Origin: JANNVK01 sp031430435
Lineage (GTDB): Bacteria; Acidobacteriota; Blastocatellia; Pyrinomonadales; Pyrinomonadaceae
Direction: 5' to 3'
NCBI GenBank assembly: GCA_031430435.1
Contig: JANPBM010000062.1
Location: forward strand, 46,203 to 110,202
DNA length: 64,000 bases
Shown: in pieces, positions 17,388-23,105 of the stretch
Position numbering within the stretch: the stretch's first letter is position 1
How the letters are laid out: each line of letters starts with the position of its first letter
Notes under the pieces: generated by a model
Database searches by the model: none
Told to the model about the DNA's origin: nothing
What the model saw: the letters and a program-made list of their open reading frames with translations, nothing else
Made by a program: the position numbers and the translations under genes

Positions 17388-17459
17388 TTCGGGATCGTCT
17401 AATCGGCAGGACGGCTGACTTTGAATCAGTAAATATAGGTTCGACTCCTTTTCCCGAAA
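17388..17459 (+). tRNA. tRNA-Gln(TTG)
   Basis: Acceptor TTCGGGA/TCCCGAA, anticodon loop CTTTGAA. The T stem ATAGG/CCTTT has a T:T mismatch. A spacer of AT-rich repeats precedes it. Confidence 0.85.
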
Positions 17460-17506
17460 TCAATTCAATTAAAAATTCAAAATTAAGAATTCAAAATTGA
17501 ATTTAA

Positions 17507-17581
17507 CTGAGTGTTCCACAGACGGCTATATGGGCTAATTTTGGAAATTAGTGTTCGCAAGTTCGAATCTTGCCACTCAGA
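17507..17581 (+). tRNA. tRNA-Pro(TGG)
   Basis: Perfect acceptor CTGAGTG/CACTCAG, a 3-bp D stem CCA/TGG, anticodon loop TTTGGAA on CTAAT/ATTAG. The only Pro gene in the array. Confidence 0.9.
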
Positions 17582-17588
17582 TTTTTAC

Positions 17589-17661
17589 GCAGATGTAGCC
17601 AAACGGCAAAGGCACTCGTCTTAGAAACGAGTTATTGCGAGTTCGACTCTCGCCATCTGTA
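17589..17661 (+). tRNA. tRNA with Leu anticodon TAG but short variable loop
   Basis: Acceptor GCAGATG/CATCTGT, anticodon CTCGT-CTTAGAA-ACGAG, T arm GCGAG/CTCGC. The variable loop is only TTATT, whereas bacterial tRNA-Leu is class II with a long arm. It is well folded, so this is not decay. Identity as Leu is by anticodon only. Confidence 0.85.
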
Positions 17662-17667
17662 TTTTGA

Positions 17668-17744
17668 AATTGATTCATTTGTTTATTGTTTCATCGCGTC
17701 ATTTTTTCAATGATTCAATGAGTTAATCAAAAAGTGAATCAATT
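17668..17744. repeat. Spacer palindrome, copy 1
   Basis: AAATTGATTCATTT at the left pairs with AAAGTGAATCAATT at the right, around AT-rich filler. A second copy lies at 17832-17905, so the pair brackets tRNA-Ala. Confidence 0.6.
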
Positions 17745-17749
17745 AAAAC

Positions 17750-17822
17750 GGGGTGATGATGTTAATTGGCAGCATAGAAGTCTTGCAAACTTCTCGTAAG
17801 GGTTCAAATCCCTTTCATTCCA
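17750..17822 (+). tRNA. tRNA-Ala(TGC)
   Basis: Acceptor GGGGTGA/TCATTCC with two G:T pairs, anticodon GAAGT-CTTGCAA-ACTTC, T arm AAGGG/CCCTT. The usual Ala identity pair G3:U70 is present as one of the G:T wobbles (third pair). Confidence 0.9.
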
Positions 17823-17831
17823 TATTTTTTT

Positions 17832-17905
17832 ATTGATTCATTTGTTCATCGGTTCATTGAATCATTTTTCAATCAAACAATGATTCGATGAGTAAATGAA
17901 TCAAT
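17832..17905. repeat. Spacer palindrome, copy 2
   Basis: Same design as 17668-17744: TTGATTCATTTG at the left and AAATGAATCAA at the right. Likely a short mobile palindrome between tRNA genes. Confidence 0.6.
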
Positions 17906-17911
17906 TTTTCT

Positions 17912-17986
17912 GCTTGCGTAGCCCAACCGGTAAGAGGCGTTGGTTTCAAAAATCAAAGGTTGTGAGTTCGAATCTCACCGCGAGTA
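17912..17986 (+). tRNA. tRNA with Leu anticodon CAA but short variable loop
   Basis: Acceptor GCTTGCG/CGCGAGT, anticodon stem TTGGT/ATCAA around TTCAAAA, T arm GTGAG/CTCAC. Variable loop AGGTT, five bases. This is the second of three class I tRNA-Leu-like genes. Confidence 0.85.
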
Positions 17987-18029
17987 TTTATCAATTTTAG
18001 ATTTTTGATTTGCGAATTTCGATTTATTT

Positions 18030-18102
18030 GCTCGCGTGGCGAAACGGCAAACGCACGAAACTTAAACCTTCGGTATTACAGGTTCGACTCCTGTCGCGAG
18101 TA
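18030..18102 (+). tRNA. tRNA with Leu anticodon TAA but short variable loop
   Basis: Acceptor GCTCGCG/CGCGAGT, anticodon loop CTTAAAC on CGAAA/CTTCG with one A:C mismatch, T arm ACAGG/CCTGT. Variable loop GTATT, five bases. Its acceptor is nearly the same as that of the CAA gene, which suggests common origin. Confidence 0.83.
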
Positions 18103-18141
18103 TTTCTTTACCAATCGACAATCCAAAATCGAAAATTTCAA

Positions 18142-18214
18142 GAGGACGTAGGCGACCGGTCAAGCCGCCAACCTTTCAAGTTGGAAATTGCGGGTTCAAA
18201 TCCCGTCGTCCTTA
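18142..18214 (+). tRNA. tRNA-Glu(TTC)
   Basis: Acceptor GAGGACG/CGTCCTT, anticodon CCAAC-CTTTCAA-GTTGG, T arm GCGGG/CCCGT. Ends 5 bases before the second Y RNA. Confidence 0.88.
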
Positions 18215-18219
18215 TTTTT

Positions 18220-18360
18220 GGCGAATGCGAAAAGTGATTACATTATCCCCGCTTAATATTTATGGGGATATAGCTCAATTGGCAGAGCGTCGGCAACAGA
18301 AATTGCCGGAGGTATCGGTTCGAGTCCGTTTTCAGTATCAATTTTCAATTATTTGTCGCC
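18220..18360 (+). ncRNA. Y RNA with a full tRNA-like cloverleaf, second topology
   Basis: The closing helix is GGCGA/TCGCC, extended outward by TTTTT/AAAAA. Above it AAAA-TGA-TAC pairs with GTA-TCA-TTTT with a G:A mismatch and a T bulge. The 5' strand again reads GGCGAATG. The enclosed module has four arms in order: the acceptor strands TATCCCC/GGGGATA joined by a 13-base loop, D arm GCTC-AATTGGCA-GAGC, an anticodon-like hairpin CGGCAA-CAGAAA-TTGCCG with a 6-base loop, and T arm ATCGG-TTCGAGT-CCGTT with one T:T. The chain enters between the T arm and the 3' acceptor strand, not in the D loop as in the first Y RNA. Confidence 0.75.
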
Positions 18361-18370
18361 AAAAAATCTT

Positions 18371-18440
18371 CGGGCGAATGCCGAAATGACTACATTCACT
18401 GTAAATGAAAAACCAATGTCATTTCTATTTTTGTCGCCCG
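18371..18440 (+). ncRNA. Minimal Y RNA-like hairpin without tRNA module
   Basis: CGGGCGA pairs with TCGCCCG, and AAATG-(ACT bulge)-ACATT pairs with AATGT-CATTT. The apical loop is a simple AT-rich stretch of about 18 bases. The motif GGCGAATGCCG and the ACT bulge are the same as in the permuted copy. It could be a Ro60-binding decoy or regulator, or the ancestral stem before the tRNA module was acquired. Confidence 0.68.
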
Positions 18441-18449
18441 CAAATCTTT

Positions 18450-18533
18450 GGAAACGTGGCGAAACGGTAGCCGCAACACTCTGCTAAAGTGTAGGGAAAA
18501 ATTCCCTTGAGAGTTCAAATCTCTCCGTTTCCG
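18450..18533 (+). tRNA. tRNA-Ser(GCT)
   Basis: Perfect acceptor GGAAACG/CGTTTCC with discriminator G, anticodon ACACT-CTGCTAA-AGTGT, long variable arm AGGGA...TCCCT. A normal class II Ser tRNA. Confidence 0.92.
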
Positions 18534-18534
18534 T

Positions 18535-18611
18535 TGGGCAGTAGCTTAATTCGGTAAAGCTCCGCACTGTGAATGCGGCGAGTGCGAGTTCAAATCTCGT
18601 CTGTCCACCCA
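18535..18611 (+). tRNA. tRNA-His(GTG), CCA encoded
   Basis: Acceptor TGGGCAG/CTGTCCA, discriminator C followed by an encoded CCA. Anticodon CCGCA-CTGTGAA-TGCGG. The base before position 1 is T (18534), so the G-1 required by HisRS is not in its usual place in the gene. It starts one base after tRNA-Ser, so processing must be precise. Confidence 0.88.
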
Positions 18612-18664
18612 ATTCGGTTTTTAATTACTTTTTTCAATTTTCAATCGAAAAGCGAAAATTTCTT

Positions 18665-18737
18665 GGGGCTGTGGCAGAAAGGTTTATGCACTTGGTCGTC
18701 AACCAAGACTATGACGGTTCGAGTCCGTTCAGTCCCG
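18665..18737 (+). tRNA. tRNA-Asp(GTC) with C33
   Basis: Acceptor GGGGCTG/CAGTCCC, discriminator G as expected for Asp, anticodon stem CTTGG/CCAAG. The loop is TCGTCAA, with C instead of the near-universal T at position 33. Confidence 0.87.
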
Positions 18738-18743
18738 TTTTAC

Positions 18744-18815
18744 GGACATTTAGCTGAGACAGATTAGCGTCGGTTTGAAGAACCGAAAAGGTTGGTGCAA
18801 TACCGACAATGTCCA
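18744..18815 (+). tRNA. tRNA-Phe(GAA), atypical T loop
   Basis: Perfect acceptor GGACATT/AATGTCC, anticodon TCGGT-TTGAAGA-ACCGA. The T loop is TGCAATA instead of TTCRANN, so T54-A58 geometry may be altered. Confidence 0.83.
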
Positions 18816-18835
18816 TCAGAAAATTATGAAAAATA

Positions 18836-18898
18836 AATTTGTAAAATACGATTATGGTTGACGTTTGGAATTAAATTCAAACTTGGTAAAAACAAATT
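18836..18898. repeat. Nested inverted repeat between tRNA-Phe and tRNA-Val
   Basis: AATTTGT and ACAAATT enclose a second hairpin GTTTG-GAATT...AATT-CAAAC. It has no tRNA arms and no GGCGAATG motif. A small structured spacer of unknown role. Confidence 0.4.
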
Positions 18899-18900
18899 AC

Positions 18901-18974
18901 AGCCGATTAGCTCAACTTGGCAGAGCATTTGATTTACCTTCAAAAGGTTAAAGGTTCAAATCCTTTATCGGCTA
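18901..18974 (+). tRNA. tRNA-Val(TAC), unusual loop 3' side
   Basis: Perfect acceptor AGCCGAT/ATCGGCT, anticodon stem TTTGA/TCAAA around TTTACCT. Positions 37-38 are C-T where A-A or A-C is usual. T arm AAAGG/CCTTT. Confidence 0.85.
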
Positions 18975-19019
18975 TCTTTTTAACTTTTTAATTCTTAATT
19001 TTGAATTTTTAATTCTTAT

Positions 19020-19092
19020 TGCGGTGTAACTCAGTTGGCAGAGTGCAGGTCTCATAAGCCTGAAGTCAGCGGTTCGAATCCGCTCTCCGCAA
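19020..19092 (+). tRNA. tRNA-Met(CAT), elongator type, or Ile2
   Basis: Acceptor TGCGGTG/CTCCGCA with one T:T mismatch, anticodon CAGGT-CTCATAA-GCCTG, T arm AGCGG/CCGCT. It has a T1:A72 pair, so it is not the initiator. Lysidine modification to Ile(k2CAT) cannot be excluded by sequence alone. Confidence 0.85.
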
Positions 19093-19099
19093 TTATTTC

Positions 19100-19175
19100 G
19101 GCGATGTAGCTTAACGGGAAACAAAGCGTCCGTCTTGTAAACGGAACGATGTGAGTTCAAATCTCACCATCGCCT
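19100..19175 (+). tRNA. tRNA-Thr(TGT)
   Basis: Perfect acceptor GGCGATG/CATCGCC, anticodon TCCGT-CTTGTAA-ACGGA, T arm GTGAG/CTCAC. The D loop is somewhat long. Confidence 0.9.
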
Positions 19176-19187
19176 TTCTCTGAAAAT

Positions 19188-19279
19188 CGGGACATAGTTT
19201 AACGGTAAAACAGTCGTCTTATAAGCGATATTAGCGGCAGATTACCGCAAGATTACAGGTTCGAATCCTGTTGTCCCGA
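19188..19279 (+). tRNA. tRNA-Ile(TAT) with an acquired long variable arm
   Basis: Acceptor CGGGACA/TGTCCCG, extendable to nine pairs. Anticodon GTCGT-CTTATAA-GCGAT with wobble pairs, T arm ACAGG/CCTGT. The variable region is 25 bases and contains a hairpin GCGG-CAGATTA-CCGC; AGATTAC occurs twice, suggesting expansion by duplication. Ile tRNAs are normally class I. Confidence 0.8.
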
Positions 19280-19294
19280 TTATTATTTTTTCAA

Positions 19295-19372
19295 CGCGGG
19301 AATGGAGCAATGACGGCTCGGCAGGTTCATATTCTGCAAATCGGACAGGTTCAAATCCTGCTCCCGCAACCA
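19295..19372 (+). tRNA. Initiator tRNA-fMet(CAT), CCA encoded
   Basis: CGCGGGA/TCCCGCA leaves the C1:A72 mismatch diagnostic of bacterial initiators, and discriminator A is followed by an encoded CCA. The anticodon stem GCAGG/TCTGC around TTCATAT lacks the three consecutive G:C pairs that direct initiators to the ribosomal P site. Confidence 0.87.
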
Positions 19373-19609
19373 ATTTTTTCAGATTGTTGATTTTCGTATA
19401 ATCGCAAATCGGCAATCGCAAATCGAAATTTTCTAAAATCTTACCCAATTCAAACGAAGCGAATTTAAGTTCGGATAGAAGAATGCTTATAGCCAACCTT
19501 TTGTCTGCAACGGACACATTTGTCTTTTATCGCTAACGGCTTAAATTTCGTTTCGTTTGCCTACCGATTCTCAAGTGCGGATCGATGATTTTGGAGTGCG
19601 GATTTTTAT

Positions 19610-19683
19610 TGGCAGATAACTCAATTGGTCAGAGTGTCGCTCTGTTAAAGCGAAAGTTGCGGGTTCGAATCCCGCTCTGTCAG
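19610..19683 (+). tRNA. tRNA-Asn(GTT)
   Basis: Acceptor TGGCAGA/TCTGTCA, discriminator G, anticodon TCGCT-CTGTTAA-AGCGA, T arm GCGGG/CCCGC. The 237 bases between tRNA-fMet and this gene hold no tRNA that I can fold. Confidence 0.9.
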
Positions 19684-19721
19684 TTATTTAACATCACAAT
19701 TTTGAATTTTCAGTTGTTTAC

Positions 19722-19794
19722 AGGTCGGTAGCTAAGCGGTTACAGCACTCGCCTTTTAAGCGAGGTATCGTGGGTTCGAATCCCACCCGACCTA
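19722..19794 (+). tRNA. tRNA-Lys(TTT), end of array
   Basis: All arms pair perfectly: acceptor AGGTCGG/CCGACCT, anticodon CTCGC-CTTTTAA-GCGAG, T arm GTGGG/CCCAC. Last of the 26 tRNA genes. Confidence 0.93.
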
Positions 19795-19805
19795 TTTTGA
19801 GAAAA

Positions 19806-19888
19806 GAAAGTATTTTACCGCAGAGACACAGAGATTTTTTTGAGAAATAGTGGCGTGATTTCGATGTTTTACTCTGTGCCTTCGGGTT
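19806..19888. repeat. Dispersed imperfect palindrome after the tRNA array
   Basis: ACCGCAGAGACACAGAG at the left and CTCTGTGCCTTCGGGT at the right form an imperfect palindrome of a type widespread in bacterial genomes. Confidence 0.5.
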
Positions 19889-19893
19889 TATTT

Positions 19894-22392
19894 TTAATGA
19901 ATTGTCGGCTGACTTTGATTGTCTGAATTGTCAACGCCGATAAAATTATAGCGGGTAGTTGACTCTTTAATAAATTCGGCGGCATCGGTTACGCTCAAGG
20001 GTTTTGCAAAATAATAACCTTGTCCTAAATCGCAATGCAATGTTTTTAGAACTTCTAATTGAATCGGTGTTTCAATTCCTTCGGCAACAACATTCAGATT
20101 AAGATTTTTGGCGAGCAGCAGAATTGTTTTGATAATTTCGGCGGTGTCGGCTTTGTCGGTTATTTTCGAGATAAACGAGCGGTCAATTTTCAGCGTACTG
20201 ATTGGCAGTTGATGAAGATAACTGAGCGAAGAATAACCCGTTCCGAAATCATCCATACTCAATTTTATGCCGATAGAATGAAATTGTCGCAAAATAGAAA
20301 TTACCATTTCGGTATTTTCAACCACTACGCTTTCCGTGATTTCCAGTTTTATTTGCCGAGATTTGATTTTGTGTGTTTCCAAAGTGTCGATAACATTGGC
20401 GAAAAGGTTTTTTTGCAAAAGCTGTTTTGCCGAAACATTGACGCTGATTGTGATCGGCAATTCCATTGAAAATTCGTCTTGCCATACTTTCAGTTGGCGG
20501 CACGATTCGTCCAAAACAAATTGTCCGATTTGCGAAATTAAACCTGATTCTTCGGCTAAAGGAATAAATTCAGTCGGCGGGATTAAACCTCGAGTCGGAT
20601 TATTCCAACGAACCAAGGCTTCAAATCCGTCAAGCGATTTATTGTCTAACGAGAGAATCGGCTGGTAAACCAAAAACAGTTCGTTTCGTTCGACCGCCTT
20701 TTGCAAATCTCTTTCAAGTTGCATTCTGCCGGCGGCTTTTTCACGCATTTTCTCGTCGAAAATAATATGTTTGGCTCTGCCTTGATTTTTTGCCAAATGT
20801 AACGCCGTGCCGGCATCACGCAAAATATCTTCGGCAGTTTTGTGAATGTCTTCACAGTAAACTATGCCGATGCTGGCAGTAACGCTGATTTCTCGAAACA
20901 AAATTCTGAAGTCGGCAGAAATTTGACTTTGAATTTCTATCGCTAAATCTTCAATTTGCCTCAAATCGAATTTGTTGTTTTCGATTAAAACGAAAAATTC
21001 ATCGCCTCCCAATCTGGATAATTCGGAATCGTTCGGCAAACATTTTCGCAAACGTTCCGAAAAAGCTATCAAAAGTTTATCGCCGACATCGTGTCCGTTG
21101 CTGTCATTAACCAATTTAAATCTGTCCAAATCAATAAAGAGTGCCACGAATCGACAATCTTTATTTCGGGTTGCTTTTGAAATTGCCAAATCCAGCTTTT
21201 TCATCATCATTGTCCGATTCGCAAGGTCGGTTAATGAATCGTAAAAAGCGTCGTGTTTTAATTTGGCTTCCGCTTTTTGGCGAGCCGTAATATCTTGAAT
21301 CTGGCAAATTAACCGAGGAGAATCATTATCGTTTGCAGGCGAAACGCTGGTTTGCGTCCAGATTTCATCGCCTGCTTTATTGATGTAACGAATTTCAGCT
21401 TGATAAGAACTTATTTTACCTTGTAAGAGTAAGCCGACATTCGAGTTAAAGTTGACTAAATCTTGGTGATGAAGAAAATCGCCGAACTTTCGAGCCGTAA
21501 ATTCTTCGGCTTCAAACCCGAAAATATCGCACAGCGACTGATTTGTTTGCAACCAGTTTCCGTCGGTTGAAATTAAAGCCATACCGATCGGGGCATTGAT
21601 GAAAGCCGAACGAAACCGTTCTTCACTTTCCGTGATTTCGCTCAAAAACTTTTCGGATTGCTCAACTTTTTCGGTTATTGCCTGAAGTTTTCCTTGCTGG
21701 CTGTAATAGCTGAAATAAATTATTCCGATAATCGGCAGAATTAAAATAAGAGAAAACATTCCGGACGTTTGAATCGCGTTAGCGGCTATGAGGGCGACCG
21801 AACCGCAAGCCAAAAAACCGAATACCGTCCAAATATAGTATTCTTTCCAAACACCGTACGCCGATCGATTCATCCTGAACGCATTAGAAATAGAGACTAA
21901 CGCCGAGTTTACAAAATAATAGGTTAAAACAACCGATAAAAGTGTCAGCACTAACGGAAATGTAATACCGGTTTTTAAATCCGGCGTATCGCCGAGTAAT
22001 AATTGCGATACTTTTACCGAAACGAACATTGAAATAGTCAAATTTCCCGAATTAAATAATCTTACATCAAACTTTTTGGTGTATTTAAATGATGTGATGT
22101 ATGCTTCGACCGAAATAACGGCAACGGCAGCCGCACTCCCGAACAACAAAAGTATAAGAAAAACAAACACATCGACCACGGAGATACTTGTTTTAAGTGA
22201 TTCGATATTTAAACAAATTTTCGAGCCGAATCCAATCGCGATTGCGGCAACAATCAAAAAATTCGAATCGAGACTCGTGATTTGCAAGTCGTTGATCGAA
22301 TAAATAAATAAAGCAATGCCTGCAAATCCAATTAAATAATGGAAAATCAGGGTTTTAATTTGCTCGGAGCCGGTTATATTTTCTTTGTCCAT
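19894..22392 (-). CDS. Membrane PAS-GGDEF-EAL protein (cyclic di-GMP turnover)
   Basis: This 832-residue protein has an N-terminal block of about seven or eight membrane helices (1-230), a PAS domain (about 260-370), a GGDEF diguanylate cyclase domain with intact RLGGDEFF (about 380-545), and an EAL phosphodiesterase domain with intact FEALVRW (about 560-810) plus the metal-loop motif DDFGTGYSSL. Both catalytic signatures look complete, so it may be bifunctional or allosterically biased. Start ATG at 22392. It is transcribed toward the tRNA array and seems unrelated to it. Confidence 0.93.
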   Translation of the reverse strand: MDKENITGSEQIKTLIFHYLIGFAGIALFIYSINDLQITSLDSNFLIVAAIAIGFGSKICLNIESLKTSISVVDVFVFLILLLFGSAAAVAVISVEAYITSFKYTKKFDVRLFNSGNLTISMFVSVKVSQLLLGDTPDLKTGITFPLVLTLLSVVLTYYFVNSALVSISNAFRMNRSAYGVWKEYYIWTVFGFLACGSVALIAANAIQTSGMFSLILILPIIGIIYFSYYSQQGKLQAITEKVEQSEKFLSEITESEERFRSAFINAPIGMALISTDGNWLQTNQSLCDIFGFEAEEFTARKFGDFLHHQDLVNFNSNVGLLLQGKISSYQAEIRYINKAGDEIWTQTSVSPANDNDSPRLICQIQDITARQKAEAKLKHDAFYDSLTDLANRTMMMKKLDLAISKATRNKDCRFVALFIDLDRFKLVNDSNGHDVGDKLLIAFSERLRKCLPNDSELSRLGGDEFFVLIENNKFDLRQIEDLAIEIQSQISADFRILFREISVTASIGIVYCEDIHKTAEDILRDAGTALHLAKNQGRAKHIIFDEKMREKAAGRMQLERDLQKAVERNELFLVYQPILSLDNKSLDGFEALVRWNNPTRGLIPPTEFIPLAEESGLISQIGQFVLDESCRQLKVWQDEFSMELPITISVNVSAKQLLQKNLFANVIDTLETHKIKSRQIKLEITESVVVENTEMVISILRQFHSIGIKLSMDDFGTGYSSLSYLHQLPISTLKIDRSFISKITDKADTAEIIKTILLLAKNLNLNVVAEGIETPIQLEVLKTLHCDLGQGYYFAKPLSVTDAAEFIKESTTRYNFIGVDNSDNQSQPTIH

Positions 22393-22542
22393 TTTTCGGG
22401 CGGATTGATTCGCGCAAGAACTCGAATCGAAAGCTAAAGATTTTAGGGGTTAAAAATTATTTAGGAATGGAAAACGCCGAAGAGCGTTATTAGTATTATC
22501 TAACAACGCTCTCGGTTTAGTCAATAAGAATTTTGGTAACTT

Positions 22543-22689
22543 TTATTCTTCGATTAAAATACCCTTTCCCGCAAAGTCCGAAATCATTAAACCCTTTCCC
22601 GCGAAGTCAGAAATCATTAAACCTTTTCCCGCGAAGTCAGAAATCATTAAACCTTTTCCCGCAAAGTCGCTAATCAGTATTCCTTTCAT
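22543..22689 (-). CDS. 48-residue repeat peptide, LMISDFAGKG units
   Basis: A short minus-strand gene opens with ATG at 22689, preceded by a strong ribosome site AGGAG nine bases away (AACTTAGGAGAATAAAACA), and stops at TAA 22543-22545. The product is one ILISDFAGKG plus three LMISDFAGKG decapeptide repeats, with MKG before and ILIEE after. The core LMISD is the same as in the C-terminal hexapeptide repeats of the subtilase upstream on the same strand (23106-25262). No export signal is visible. It may be a protease partner or substrate, a beta-solenoid or amyloid-forming peptide, or a precursor peptide. Function unknown. Confidence 0.7.
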   Translation of the reverse strand: MKGILISDFAGKGLMISDFAGKGLMISDFAGKGLMISDFAGKGILIEE

Positions 22690-23105
22690 TGTTTTATTCT
22701 CCTAAGTTTTTAAGTTTATTTTTAGTTTAAGACTTTCGTCTTGCACGTTAATATCCATTACAAACCTTGCGCCACAATTTTTCGGAACTCCGCGAAATTA
22801 TACAAGTCCAGTATCGACAACATTTAGAGGCAGATTAGGGTGCCGGTTGAGAGGTTGGAAGTTTGGGATGAGAGTTGATTACAAATGTAACACTTTTGAC
22901 GTTTTAATTGTCTGATTGGCAACTACTCCTTGAAACTAAACAGTTTAGCCTTGTTTACAGCAAAGTGTTACGCAACTATGCACCGGTTATTTTCTATACA
23001 GTATTTAAAGTAAAATCAGCCCGACAAAATTGCCGAGCCGATTAAATCAACGATAAAAGTTAGAGAATTCAATAAAAGAATTCATTTCGGTCAATAAAAT
23101 TTACA
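22690..23105. other. 416-bp gap between subtilase and repeat peptide
   Basis: AT-rich sequence that presumably holds the promoter of the repeat-peptide gene. I see no ORF with coding character and no clear terminator. Confidence 0.4.

Noticed and set aside
16351..19517. Many 60-90 codon reading frames in both directions across the tRNA array
   Set aside because: They run through tRNA and Y RNA genes, lack ribosome sites, and are explained by the structured RNA genes.
19373..19609. A further tRNA in the 237-bp gap before tRNA-Asn
   Set aside because: I could not find a T arm and acceptor that pair; only unstructured AT-rich sequence.
22555..22690. CRISPR-like array after the subtilase
   Set aside because: The 30-bp period is exactly a coding decapeptide repeat with start, stop and ribosome site.
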